Positions 50,093-62,225 of a DNA stretch of 64,000 nt are shown here, one piece after another. The notes under the pieces were generated by a model that was not told the origin of the DNA, ran no database searches, and saw only the letters and a program-made list of their open reading frames with translations. Position 1 is the stretch's first letter. Each line of letters starts with the position of its first letter. Origin of the DNA: Yponomeuta sedellus (lineage: Eukaryota; Arthropoda; Insecta; Lepidoptera; Yponomeutidae); assembly GCA_934045075.1 (NCBI GenBank), contig OW203727.1, positions 19,156,861-19,220,860 on the forward strand, written 5' to 3'. The translations under genes were made by a program, and so were the position numbers.

Positions 50093-51352
50093 ACCTACAG
50101 AGAATAGTGTAATGAGGTTCGAAATTTCACTGATGCCGTGAGTCGCCCATTGGCTCAATTGGTAGAGCGCTGGCTCGGATGCCAGAGGTTGCGGGTTCGA
50201 ATCCCGGCATGGGTGAAATTTTTAGCCTTTAAATAGGTTTTTAAATTTGTCCTTAGCACGGGTTAGTGCATTAAAAATAAAAATAGTATAATCATGTGGG
50301 TACAGTGATATCGTTCCGATGTAAAACCTAACTGCAAAGTAGGTAGTCGGGGCTGTAAGTGATGCAATTTGCTTAAGCCAGATGTCGCTGCCTGTACGTA
50401 ATACAGAGAATATTGTAAAGAGGTTCGAAATTTCACTGATGCCGTGAGTCGCCCATTGGCTCAATTGGTAGAGCGCTGGCACGGATAGCCAGAGGTTGCG
50501 GGTTAGAATCCCGGCATGGATGAAATTTTAGCCTCTAAATAGGTTTTTAAATTTGTCCTTAGCACGGGTTAGTGCATTAAAAATAAAAATAGTATAATCA
50601 TGTGGGTACAGTGATATCGTTCCGATGTAAAACCTAACTGCAAAGTAGGTAGTCGGGGCTGTAAGTGATGCAATTTGCTTAAGCTAGATGTCGCTGCCTG
50701 TACGTAATACAGAGAATAGTGTAAAGAGGTTCAAAATTTCACTGATGCCGTGAGTCGCCCATTGGCTCAATTGGTAGAGCGCTGGCACGGATAGCCAGAG
50801 GTTGCGGGTTAGAATCCCGGCATGGATGAAATTTTAGCCTCTAAATAGGTTTTTAAATTTGTCCTTAGCACGGGTTAGTGCATTAAAAATAAAAATAGTA
50901 TAATCATGTGGGTACAGTGATATCGTTCCGATGTAAAACCTAACTGCAAAGTAGGTAGTCGGGGCTGTAAGTGATGCAATTTGCTTAAGCCAGATGTCGC
51001 TGCCTGTACGTAATACAGAGAATAGTGTTAGTTAGTTAGTTAGTTAGTTAGACCTGAGATTTCCGCACTTAGCCTCATGATTGGACCATTGTACGTAGTG
51101 GAGCTGTCAGTTTTTACTCCAGCCAGCCTATCTCTTTCCAGAAAGCCAGCAGTGCTCCGATGTCACTGCAGGCTTCCTGAAGGAACCCCGGCTTCCCAAA
51201 GATGGCGGTCAGAGAATAGTGTAAAGAGGTTCGAAATTTCACTGATGCCGTGAGTCGCCCATTGGCTCAATTGGTAGAGCGCTGGCACGGATAGCCAGAG
51301 GTTGCGGGTTCGAATCCCGGCATGGGTGAAATTTTTAGCCTCTAAATAGGTT
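50093..51352 (+). repeat. Tandem array of tRNA-like SINE units, 306-bp period
   Basis: The block cgcccattggctcaattgg begins at 50144, 50450, 50756 and 51256: spacing 306, 306 and 500. The last gap holds a 183-bp insert. Each unit has the tRNA-like block, tagcctctaaataggttttt, gcacgggttagtgcattaaa and gtaggtagtcggggctgtaa. Units differ by few bases, so the tandem expansion is recent. Confidence 0.9.
51028..51210 (-). mobile_element. LINE 3' fragment with (CTAA)n tail in the SINE array
   Basis: Minus-sense insert ending in CTAACTAACTAA. It is flanked by agagaatagtg at 51017-51027 and 51211-51221 (12 bp with the shared preceding c). Confidence 0.85.
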
Positions 51353-51354
51353 TG

Positions 51355-51920
51355 AACATTCTATTATGACATAGTTAACCAATTATGACTAAATATAACT
51401 ATATTTAAAATCAATGTATGTTGAAAGGGAAAATTTGAGGCCAATGTAGATACAGTGTAATGTCATGTATATTTTGTTTTTATTATTAGTATTACTAATT
51501 AAAAGCATTTACTTTTTTACGAAAAAAGCTCTACATAAAAAAAATCTAGACGCCTGCCCTTGGGGAGAGTTCGTAGGGCGCTGGCAGCATTCCCCCTCTG
51601 AATGGCTACCTAACTATGTACCACTACTCTAATTTTCTTTGTTATATTAAATTTTATAATTTTTGCATTATGAAATAATTTTATTTATTCCTCTCCTCCA
51701 TGAAGGTTATAATATGAAGGCATATTTTTGGTGTCATATATTTCATATTATTTGGGCAGATTTATAGCCGAATGTGTGGCAGATTCTTCACTTTTGAGAT
51801 GGTCACACTGTTTCTATGGCAACAAACCGAACGAGAAGTTTTGAATTTCTGAAAAAAAGTGCTGTACGTATATAGTGTTTCCAACTGATTCCTTACGTTC
51901 CCTGTCCATTTAGTTGAATA
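51355..51920. promoter_or_regulatory. Upstream region of the coiled-coil gene
   Basis: AT-rich stretch before the ATG at 51921. No TATA box I would defend. The last 150 bp (ggcaacaaaccgaacgagaa onward) are likely 5' UTR or promoter. Confidence 0.35.
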
Positions 51921-53675
51921 ATGGATTGTACAACAGCTACCGATGACCTCAATCAGCACACTAACGTGTTGCAAGAAAACTTACTTCTCGATATTATCAA
52001 GGAAATATGTGAGGACCCAACTTCGTCACTTACGGATAAACTCAAAGGAAAAGTGAATCGGATCGTCGCAAATTGCGACCTATCCCACCATTCTGGCTTG
52101 CACAAACTTAGCACGGCCGATGAAAGCACTGCTACTGTACTAGGTAAGCATCGATATCAACCCTTTATAAGTCCCCAGTGTTGGGCATGGGTCTCTTCCT
52201 GTATCGCAGGAAGGTTAGGCCATACTTCACCACGGGAACCCAAGGGATTGGTGAAGAATTGTAAGACAGTTGTGGGCCTTACTGTCAGAAGTTATCAAGC
52301 TGCCCATTAGGCCTCTGACACCAGCGGCTTAACGTGTCTTGAGAAACACAGAAGCGCTCGGAAAAATGCTATTAACGGTAGTCACGAGATGGTCACCCAT
52401 CCAGTACCTGACCGCGCCCGTTGCTGCCTAACCCAAGTGATTGATTCCAATCACTCGGTTCTGCTAGGCCACAACCGCTCCACTAGGAAAGCATAGTACC
52501 TTCCTAATTGGTGAAACTTTTGGTACAAAATGTTCATTTGGATACCTTTCAGATTCTATTCCTTAGCGTCTCGTTAATAAACTGTCAAATATTACAATGT
52601 CTTCAATTGTTGAACCCAACTAAATGCAACCTTTTTATCAAAATAATTTACCTTATCGTCAGCCCCTGAACTAAGGGTTTTTAAACCCAATTTCCAATTA
52701 GAAATCTGTGACACTGTCAACACCTCGTGTTGTAGGTCTCATGAACCAGACTGTTCAAGAGCTCTCCTTCGATGAACAAACTGAGCTAAACCAGGCAATC
52801 ATTAACACCATTCGCCGCAAACTACCCAAGTTCACGGAGGAACTAGAACAGCTCAGTCATGCCAATGTAAACACAACAAAATCCTGCCATGAGAAGATAA
52901 AGGAACTGCAGGACAGCCTGGATGATAAGCTGAAGTGTTTGGAGGAGCAGGAAGATGAGAAGGTGGACCTGATGATGCAGTGGCTCAACCATCGCTTGCA
53001 AGATGTGGTCAAGTTTGGCGACAACTCTAGTGACATGCTATCTTTGAAGACCAAGATCTTAGAGCTGAAGTCCAAGTTTGTATATTTATTTTTCTTAAAT
53101 AGGTGAAATTAAAAAAATCTATATGTATACTTAATTTTGTCTGAAGGGGGACCCATACTTTTTGTGCTTCCTTTGGCTGGTTTTCTGGTTCTGTATAACA
53201 ATATTTTTAAGTATACAATGCACCTGCAATGAGTAAGACTATACACTGATTGGTGTTAAAAAAATTTTGTAAAACAGTGTTCCTCTAACATTTCATAGAG
53301 ATTATTACGGCTTACATTTTTCATTGTACATTGACATTCAGCAAACAGAATATTCAATATTCTTTATGTTGAAATTAAATTTATATTATTAGCAGGCATA
53401 TATTGAATGTCTACTTGACCAAACAACTGAACTAAATTCCCAGTATTCATATGGGTGATTTATACACATCCACACATATCCCCATCTTCCTCATCTTGAA
53501 TGTTGTTTTGTTTTTCAGAATCCTCCACCTACAAATACTTCAGAACATCTTTACGGAAACAAATCAGTCAATCAAATCCTACAATGAAGTCTACAAAGAC
53601 ATCAAGGAAAACATCAAAGAAACTGAGGAGAGGATTAAGAACTTCACTGACATAATTCAAAGTGATCTCAACTAA
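51921..53675 (+). CDS. Coiled-coil protein, possibly augmin subunit HAUS4-like (complete, 3 exons)
   Basis: Exons 51921-52143, 52736-53075 and 53519-53675 join in phase (1, then 2) to a 239-residue frame ending at TAA 53673. Junctions: CTAG|GTAAGC, tgttgtag|GTCTC, TCCAA|GTTTGT (weak), tttttcag|AATCC. The product is acidic and helical with coiled-coil stretches (ELEQLSHANVNTTKSCHEK, LDDKLKCLEEQEDEKVD) and no enzyme motif. The C-terminal part (MLSLKTKILELKSKI, then IFTETNQSIKSY) recalls the HAUS4 tail, where augmin subunits recruit gamma-tubulin to spindle microtubules. This identity is a guess from pattern only. AATAAA follows at about 53712. The gene structure itself is well supported; intron 1 begins with a SINE insertion. 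Confidence 0.75.
52152..52481 (-). mobile_element. 5S-headed SINE inserted at a splice donor
   Basis: Minus-sense, near full length. The minus strand head reads ggcagcaacgggcgcggtca, then tactggatgggtgacc, the clearest match here to the 5S rRNA internal promoter. Flanks are actaggtaagcat (52139-52151) and actaggaaagcat (52482-52494), a 13-bp target duplication with one difference. Confidence 0.9.
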
Positions 53676-53705
53676 GGAAAGTATCTAGTTAGTTAATCAA
53701 TATTG

Positions 53706-53720
53706 CCAGAAAATAAACAA
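53706..53720 (+). terminator. Polyadenylation signal of the coiled-coil gene
   Basis: AATAAA about 35 bp after the stop, within gccagaaaataaacaaaatg. Confidence 0.6.
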
Positions 53721-53942
53721 AATGGAAATTTGATTCAAATTAACAATGTTTGAGTTTAGTACATATAATTTATGTGATAATTTGATAAATGAGTGAAACA
53801 AAATTTGTAATAAGTCTCACAATATTAAATAATATATTAAACACTAACATCTGACCCAAAAACCACATTTTACTAGTGATGGCTTGATATCGATTTTTTT
53901 GCGTAAACGTTCGAATTTTAGCTAACTTAAAATTTTACTAAG

Positions 53943-53998
53943 CCTTTGTCTCGCCGTCGTCAGGCTATATTAGTCCACTGCTGGACATAGCCCTCCCC
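53943..53998 (-). mobile_element. RTE-like LINE terminus scrap
   Basis: gtcaggctatattagtccac then gacatagccctcccctaatg. Confidence 0.6.
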
Positions 53999-54561
53999 TA
54001 ATGCTAGCCTTTGTCTATTTAGATGCAAAATACCCTCATATCTCCTAAGAGTGAGATTTCATAGCAAAGGTATTTTTGTTGAATAAAATGTTCGTACATA
54101 TGCAGAGAATAAGTAATCCTCGGGAAGGGTGTATATTAACACCCGATATTTTAGGTAGGAAGATACAGTGCTACACAAGAAATAAGTCTCGCGGATGTAC
54201 CTGCGCAGATGACCAAATTTTGAATGTGCGGCAAGTTGATCGACCAATCAGATAGTTTCATTTTATGACAGGCCGCGCGCCTTTGTTGCTATTGGTTGAT
54301 TCAACGTCATCGATGCAGGTGACTATTAGTTTGGCAATATTAGCGTGAGCGAAATAGGTAGCGCTACTGCGGCAATCAATTCTGCACCTTAACCCTATCG
54401 GTTAAAGATCATGTTGAATGTACTTATAGCTTCGGGTACTTTCGTTACACTTCTTCCTAGTCTGCGCGAATGTAGATTCCCGAAGGGACTTTTATGATGT
54501 GTGGTACTGTACCTGTCTATAAAACAACGTCGAAAAATATATTCGGTTTATACTTCTTCTT

Positions 54562-54635
54562 CCCCCATGGTGGAATATGGCCTAACTTTCCTGCGACGCA
54601 AGAAGAGACCCTTGCCCCTGCATTATGAGATACGA
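54562..54635 (+). mobile_element. 5S-headed SINE tail fragment
   Basis: Plus-sense tail (ccatggtggaatatggccta, then aagaagagacccttgcccct). Confidence 0.65.
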
Positions 54636-54639
54636 GGTT

Positions 54640-57365
54640 TCATATCGATTCTTTTCTTCTTAGCGTGTCGATGGCAGGCCATCGTGCTGAAAGGATACCA
54701 ATCAGCGTAGCTTATTGTTGCCCAGGGTGCGCCAGACGTGCGGGCTCAATGAGTACGTCGTTCGAGGAGGCTTTTCTCATGCACCCTTCACGCAGGTCTA
54801 TACTTAAAAAATATATAAGGTTTATACTTTAGGGAACTTGTACTGCAAAACTAAAGTGGCCACAAAATAAATAGGTAAGTGTATCTTTAACACAATGAGA
54901 AAAACATATCGCGGCAAGACAAACATATCCTTCAACTATGATTACTACGGAAAATATGTTAAGGACGGTAAACAAATACAATTTATTTATCTTAACAAAG
55001 ACTACTCATTCATAATTTCAGTGTTCATTAAGTGTAAATCTATAAACAATAGGTCCTTAGGTATTTTAATTTTATATATTTTAGTTAGCTACAGTCGACA
55101 GCAGGTCGACCTTTACATTTTTTGTTACAATGTTGTTCTTGACGTAAATGATTAGAGTGAACGTATTTACTAACTAATAATAATAAAATTTCTCTATCTG
55201 GCAAATCCACGCAACTTTTAAACATTACAAACAGGCAAAAGGTTATATTTTAGCTCGCACCTATTTAAAACAAAACTGGATATTTGCCCTGTGTTACCAA
55301 GTTCATAGGTCAGAAAAATAAAAGGAACAGTTCATACTCAGTGTTTACATAAAACTCATGAATCACCAGTCCAACTGGAAGACCCTTGAAGTTAATGTAG
55401 ATAAAGCAGAATGTGAAGCTCAGAAGGACCAATCTACAGAGAGCTCAAATTTATTTAATTTAAAAGTAATTTAGTATCTAAGTTTATAAGTGTAAGATAT
55501 TCTTTGTTCTTGGCAATAAATGGTGATTCATTCATTCACTCAAATCGTTCAAATGCCTTATCGTGGATGGCACAGACCATTTAAATATTCTTTAAAAGAA
55601 GTGGAAATGACTAAAGATAATTCTCGTAATTTGCGATGGGTTTTTATAAATTGAATGGCTACAATTTCAGAAATCAATTAATAAACCGCTTTAAAACATA
55701 TAATCACGCTTTGATTTTGTAATTTTCGACAATTTAACCATAGTAAGTATAGGATAATAGTATAAGATAATAAACCTTAAATTCATCGATGTCTCATGCG
55801 TATGCATATTGAAAGTTCTGTCCTGATAAATCCTGATAAGAATGATCTTGGTTTTGGGTTTAACAGTGAACAGTTTTTTTTTAAGTAAGACGTAGCTAAT
55901 CTTTTTTTTGAAGATCATGAGTTTGAAACCCGAATTTTAAAGTACATTCAAATATATCCATTTAGTGTAGATAATTATATTGGGCTGTAGTTAGGTACAT
56001 TTCGGGTCAAATTGCTACAAAAATTAAGAGGTCCATCAGCTATTCAGCTCTGTACCTTCACTAACGACCCTAGCCTGTCAGACAGTATTTGATAACAAGT
56101 CTTCTTCTGTGCATATTTGTTTCTATGACAAGATGCTAGGAACTATGTTCCGCAGGCGAGCCCGGTCTCATTTACCTACTGTCATCAACGACTTGATGGT
56201 TGGTGACCCCCCAGTCATTATGTAAAGCTTACGTTGAAAGGTCACCACTTGTCATAGCTGAGGAGTCTAATAACTAACGTGCTATAATAACTATGATCAG
56301 TACATCTAGTGATACTGTTAGAGTTGTCCACATTTACTTCAGTTCATTTTATACCTATAACTGTGTAATCTATTTTTAGATTTTTTTATACCATGTGTAC
56401 CTACGTGAACTGAGTCTGTGTATTGTTCTTTTTATCATTCATTCGCAACACTTTCAACGCTGTTTATTTATTGAATAACGTACTGAAACTTTTATGAAGG
56501 TAGATGTTAAAACTTGGTTTAAACGGGCACAAGGTCGGACTTGAGACAAAGCCAGCTAGTGCCACAGTTGATCAGTCTCAAGAACTTCCTAATTAAGCAG
56601 TGCAGAGTTCAAACCTATCCGAGTGGAAACTCATACCGGGTGATCTAAAAGAAAAAATCTACCGACATGATATTTACGTAAGTACCCCTTGGTGTTTTAT
56701 TTATTTAATAACTTGTGTTTAATATTTGTTTGGTCTAGCTAGTCTGTCAAGCAACGAAATGCTTATTTTTATTAAAACTTACAGACCATGATAGCATTAT
56801 CTCTCCTGTGGATTAATATGGGACTATGGGAAATTAATTTATTGAACCATGTAATGTGATTGTTAATTAAAGAAAGGGAATGGACAAATAGGTACCTATT
56901 TGTTTCTCGACTTTACAATAATGCCGTCCATATTGAATAAGAGAGATGCAAATAGTTACGTAATAATTTAATGGTTAATTAACAAATCGGTTAAATGTAT
57001 AACTAAATAGTTATCTAGCCCTCTGATACTAACAGTGCTATATAGTCGAAATTTACATTTATTCTTGCACGACTAGAATTACAGTGAATAATAGAACAGA
57101 AATAATAGAAGTAACATATACTAAGAAATTGTTTTTTAATTTATTATGGTTCGTCATGCGATAACATTATCATAGAACGGAATATAGTACCTACTAGCAC
57201 ATAGAGGTCTGTGCTGTCGATTAGGTATATTAACACCATATTTTTCAAAATCGATTTCTCACATCCTCGGTCCTTAGCGGGACTCCAGCTCCCACTTGGC
57301 CGGTTTCTTTCGTCAGTTGTTACGAGTATATCATATAATACGAGTATAGGAATTGCACTATAACT
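54640..57365. other. No gene seen
   Basis: AT-rich. Frames at 54895-55155 and 55691-55918 lack domains, splice context or codon character of genes. No repeat family recognised. Confidence 0.35.
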
Positions 57366-57372
57366 ACACTAA

Positions 57373-58168
57373 GCCGGGTTCCCTATTTCATACCAAAAAT
57401 TCTTTGTTCGAAATACGATTCACCTACGAATGATACATCGAACGATGATTGTTCGACACCTTATTCATTTGAATGTTTATACACCGACTGCTTGTTGGTT
57501 CGATGCTCGTTACATCGAAAACTTTACTGCGATGCTTTTTAATGCGACAGTTAATTATATCGAATGTTTATGCACCGACTGCTGTTAGTTCGGTGCCTTG
57601 TTAAATCATTATTGTCGATTCATTATTATAAAAGTACATAGAAGTTTTAATGCCATGCATATGTAATCTCTTTTCATTTTTCATTGGCATAATCGAGGGC
57701 AGTTCACATTTCATTCCCAATCTGATTTCGTGAAGTGTTTATTTATTCGGACTGCAGATTTAGTTAAAATTACAAGTATTTTTTGCCTCTAATAATGTCG
57801 ATATCGACCAATTTACGAGCATTAAAGTCAAAGAGAGGGAATATTATTATCATAGACGGATATGAGTTTTGCATTAATAATAATAACCCTTAAATTTATA
57901 ATATATTATGTTCCTGCAAGTAAAACTCTCGGCAAAACGTTTTTTGAAGCAGCGAAGCACTGAAGAAATAAGCATCGATAATATAATGCACCGGTGTAAC
58001 ATTTTTCAAGGTAACGAGGCATCGGCAAAACGTTTTCGAAGTAACAAGGCACCGAACAATGAAAGTATCGGATTAAAAAAGCGTCGAACAATCAACGCTT
58101 CGCAGTATCATTCGTAGGTGAACCGTATTTCGAACAAAGAATTTTCGGTATGAAATAGGGAACCCCAC
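57373..58168. mobile_element. PIF/Harbinger-like MITE, about 60-bp TIRs
   Basis: 796 bp. Left end GCCGGGTTCCCTATTTCATA and right end (reverse complement) GTGGGGTTCCCTATTTCATA stay near-identical for about 60 bp. TAA flanks both sides (57370-57372, 58169-58171). The surrounding actaagcc also repeats, so an 8-bp duplication (hAT-like) is the alternative. Subterminal blocks (tgttcgaaatacg, gcaaaacgtttt) repeat inside. No transposase. Confidence 0.8.
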
Positions 58169-58173
58169 TAAGC

Positions 58174-58313
58174 CCCGGTTTCTGGTACATTAACAAGCCG
58201 TCAATCTACTGTTAACAGCTGTCAGTTTGCCAAAGTGCATACGACAAAACTTTTGACAGCTGTTAACAGTAGATTAACAGATTGTTAGTACGAGAAACTG
58301 AGGGTAAGTTTGA
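58174..58313. mobile_element. Short MITE with long inverted arms
   Basis: The arms centre on aatctactgttaacagctgt, perfectly inverted across a 30-bp spacer, with weaker outer matches (cggtttctggtac / gtacgagaaactgag). Confidence 0.75.
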
Positions 58314-58513
58314 CAGTATGTATCACAGTTTTTTCAATAGAACAAAAACGCTAAACAAGAATTTCTTGAATAGGGACCCCACTGAATATTATACTTTTTG
58401 TATTTTATTACGGTAGGTAACTAGAAAAGAAAAAATGGTATAGGTATACGGCTCCCGCTTATAGGATCACATAGTTGTCCATGCGTGCGTCCGTTAGTGT
58501 GTCAAGAACCTTT

Positions 58514-58666
58514 GGGCCAGTTTCTGAATTGAGAATTTCGTTAAGTAAATAGTTCACTGTATGTAGTGCTGCTGCTGTCTCTTCGAATTTCTCAGAAGAG
58601 AGTGTGACAGAACGTAACTTAGGTAAGTGTTATACTCGGTGAAATTCTCAATTCAGAAACCGACCC
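58514..58666. mobile_element. MITE, same family as 13367-13503
   Basis: Ends gggccagtttctgaattgag and (reverse complement) gggtcggtttctgaattgag. The interior shares cttcgaatttctcagaa with the first copy in the opposite sense. Confidence 0.75.
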
Positions 58667-59166
58667 TTAATCTCGGGAATCTAGTTGAAATTAGCACCAG
58701 AAGCTGAAAAAAATAAACTACTAAGTCAACATAGAAAAATACGGGCGTTTATGTCGCCAAAAAATTCACTCAAGGGAACTCAAAATTTAGGGTAGGGACT
58801 TTCCGTTGAGCTAGAGCTATGAAATTTGGAAAGTAATATTGTCTTACACTATACCTAAGTACAGGAAGAAAATCTGAAACTTAATATTGACGTGTCGCTG
58901 TTAAGGTGCTTAGGGGCGCTAACTTGCGCCACCAATGCAATAAAAATCATAACTTGTTATATAATACGTTTTTTCAAAAACTATACATGAGAAGTCCTAA
59001 TACTGTCGTAACTATTTTTAAAAAATACAGCCTAGAATGTAGAAGGTATTAGGTATAAATATCCTAGGACTTTTGGAATCGATTAAAGTTCTAGATTGTT
59101 AATCCTAGGTTCTAGGCTAAATGTTAGCGCCCGTAAGCGCCTTATGATGTGAAGTGTTTACAGGTA

Positions 59167-59423
59167 CAGTCTATTTATTCTTACTTGTCCAATTTAGTAA
59201 ACAAGATTCTACCCTTAAAATTGAGATTAGATGCCTAAACTAGACATTTTCTCGCAAATTCATGAACTATCATGAACTATTGTTTATAAATTTGGCAGTG
59301 TCTTATCTAAAAGAGTGTTCAAGTTACTTCATTTATGGAATTATCGCAGTTTTGGACTAAAAAGTCAAAGTTTAAGGGTAGAATCTTGTTTACTAAATTG
59401 GACAAGTAAGAATAAATAGACTG
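59167..59423 (+). mobile_element. MITE copy C (CAGTC ends)
   Basis: 257 bp between TA pairs (59165-59166, 59424-59425). The terminal inverted repeats are perfect for about 50 bp (CAGTCTATTTATTCTTACTT onward). It is the third copy of the 43.3 kb family and the best preserved. Confidence 0.88.
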
Positions 59424-59429
59424 TAGGTA

Positions 59430-60870
59430 CATACTACGATTTTTCGAGAGATGAAGCTTTGTAAAGCAGCGTGAATAGAGACAGTAATGGGGTCCGGTTG
59501 GTACACTTCTGTTCTTAAACCCAAAACATCTGCTTGCCTGTTATTTATCTTCATGACTGCTATTTACTGTATTTTGATGAAGTCCCTCTAAGTTCGCATG
59601 CTTTCAATAGACAGATTAACTCACGCCTACTAAGCCAAATAGATTTGATAGTAACATAATATGGCACATATTATGTAATTTCTACGGCATGTTCCCCATT
59701 AAATACAAAAGAGTGCTGTCAGCCCCCCCGGGGCAGTAGATTATAGGCCCCTATTCACTTTGATTGGAGTGACATTGTGTTAGTACCATAAATTATAGTA
59801 TAATTACAGAAAAACTCCCAAAAATGTTAAAAAAAGCATGAAAAATCTTACTTATATATAAAATACTCAATAATAACTTTAAATAATTGTGTTTTTGTTA
59901 CAGACGTTTTTTTTTTAATTAAGGGTTTAGATACTTATGTGGTTGTTTCCTGTAAGTTTACGTTAAAAAATAAATTAACTGATTTGCTTCATCATACTTA
60001 TTAAGGCGCCTATAGCCATTTGTGACGTTACAGATTACCCCCATTTGTATGGAGACCGAATTTGTACTACGTGTCTAGAATTATTTATTTACAGGTTTAT
60101 AAAATAATATTAGTTGTAGACAGAAATCTTTATCTTTTATCGATACTATATCTTTTAACATGCCTTCTCGATACCAAAATAGTTTTTATTGCAAGCTCTC
60201 CATTCATGTCCCTTCAGCTTTATCAGAGTTTATCTTGTTAGCTGTTGTGTGATAGAACACAATCATGCAGTTTTATTTTGTACTCGGTCTTGTGTTCACG
60301 TCCGTTGGGTATAAAAAAATAAGGAAAGTGCCAAAATGGTTATGGACTGGGTTGAGTTGTGGGAACACGTTAAAACTCTATTTTGGTAGGTATTAGTTGA
60401 AGTTACTATAAGTTATAGATGTGTAGAAAGTTTATATAATATGGTTGTAGAAAAGACGGTCAGAGTTGATTTATTTTTCCCGTTACCTTTTTCTCTACCA
60501 CAAGTACAGCCCGACGGCTAAATAGTTAATTGACATTCAGCGAGCAGAATGTAAATTCTTTTTTTTTTTTTATTAATCTTATTTATTTTATAAGCTATAC
60601 ATCATCTTTGGTGTTGATATAAATTATTGAAATTTTATTTATCATCATTATAACAAGATCTTTCCATAAGCGAGCTCAGCCACATAGCCATCTAGATTAG
60701 AGACGATTGGTAAAAAACTAGGTATCTATACCTAATTCCAATTGGCATCTACTAGTTTATTATGTGAAAATCTCGAGTTAAAATGTTTATTCATTTAATG
60801 TACAAAACAGTGATACAATTTATTTGTTCAAATAAAATAGGAGGAGCGAATTCTGCAAACAAATTCAAAA
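59430..60870. other. No gene seen
   Basis: AT-rich. T-rich runs at about 59905 and 60560. No supported exon or repeat. Confidence 0.4.
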
Positions 60871-60877
60871 ACGCCAG

Positions 60878-61180
60878 CTTAACTTAAGCATATTAGTGAA
60901 CCACATGTCAGAAATAGACATCTCAACTTGAACATATTAGTGAATTACATGTCAAAATGGCCATTTCAACTTGGACATACTAGTGAACCTGATGTCAGAA
61001 ATGGCCATCTCAATTTGAACATATTAGTGAACCAGATGTCAGAAATAGCCATGTCAACTTAATCATATTAGTGAATCACATGTCAGAAACAGCCATGTCA
61101 TCTTGAACATATTGGTGAACCACATGTCAGAAATAGTCATCTCAACTTGAACATATTATTGAACCAGATCGCAGAAATAG
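60878..61180. repeat. 46-bp tandem repeat, about 7 units
   Basis: Units of about 46 bp share caacttgaacatattagtga then cacatgtcagaaatagccat. Substitutions vary from unit to unit. Confidence 0.9.
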
Positions 61181-61689
61181 ACAAAAATTTCTCTCGAAGC
61201 CTCTATTATGTTATCACTAGCCTTGGTAGAACGATGGCGAGAGTAAGACGTTTTGTGGCGCAAAAGGGTCGGTTGTATTTGACAAATAATGTACTGGAAA
61301 GTCGCGACTTTTGACATTTAAAACGCACGACTCGCGTCGTCGCACTCCTATGCTCCATAGATCTAAAACTTTTGGGTTCTTTGCAATTCTAGATTTTGAG
61401 TCATTTTGACCACCGATCAAGCCCAAAATGTAAGCCCGCGAGTAACGGAAAATTACTCTTATAATAAACCCGCTCTGCTATTTTCTACTTAAAACTAATA
61501 TTAGGTAGGTATCGTATATAAGTCGGGTTATTTATTATTAGCCGATTTGGTCTCTTACATACTTAATTGAGGATTAGCTTACCAAATAATAAACGTTTCT
61601 CAATAGTTTTACTTAAAAGATCTCCTTGAATAATTGATCAACACTTTTTATATAGTAAACGAACGCCTCGTTGGCTAGGCGTTCGTTTA

Positions 61690-62225
61690 CCTACTATAAA
61701 AAAAACCGGCCAAGTGCGAGTCAGACTCGCGCACCGAGGGTTCCGTACAAACCTGTATTATAGACCTGAGTATTTGGTATGAATTTCAATTTAATACCTC
61801 TACGCGTTTATGAGGAAATGGATAGTAAGTTTAAAATTATTAAAAAAAAATATATTATGTGATGTAACTAAAAATTTATGGTTTTCGTAATTTTTCCTTT
61901 ATCTATGCTATAAGACGTTGCTTCGTACCAAATTTCAAGATTCTGAGTTCACGGGAAGCACCCTGTAGGTTTTGATTCCCTTGCAAGTGTCGAAAATTTG
62001 CGGCATAAACGGCTGTATCTTTTGATTGCGTTGGCTTAGAAGTTTGATTTTTTCACAGCTTCAAGGGACAGTAGACCTGAGTATTTGATATAAATTTCAG
62101 CTTCAAACCACCACGCGTTCCTGAGAAAAAGGGTCTTGACAGACGGACGGACGGACGGACAGACGGACAACAAAGTGATCCTATAAGGGTTCCGTTTTTT
62201 CCTTTTGAGGTACGGAACCCTAAAA
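61690..62225. mobile_element. Lepidopteran dispersed element with GGAC/AGAC microsatellite
   Basis: Starts aaccggccaagtgcgagtca and ends gaggtacggaaccctaaaaa. The ends are partly inverted (gggttccgta / tacggaaccc). A gacggacggacggac run is at 62141-62168. This fits the lepidopteran MITE-like class known to carry GTCY microsatellites. No coding frame. Confidence 0.8.

Noticed and set aside
50144..50217. Cluster of functional tRNA genes
   Set aside because: The repeated tRNA-like blocks are parts of SINE units with shared flanks, and two carry a B-box change (ggttagaatcc).
60878..61180. CRISPR-like array
   Set aside because: Units are contiguous and similar throughout, with no unique spacers, in a eukaryotic genome.
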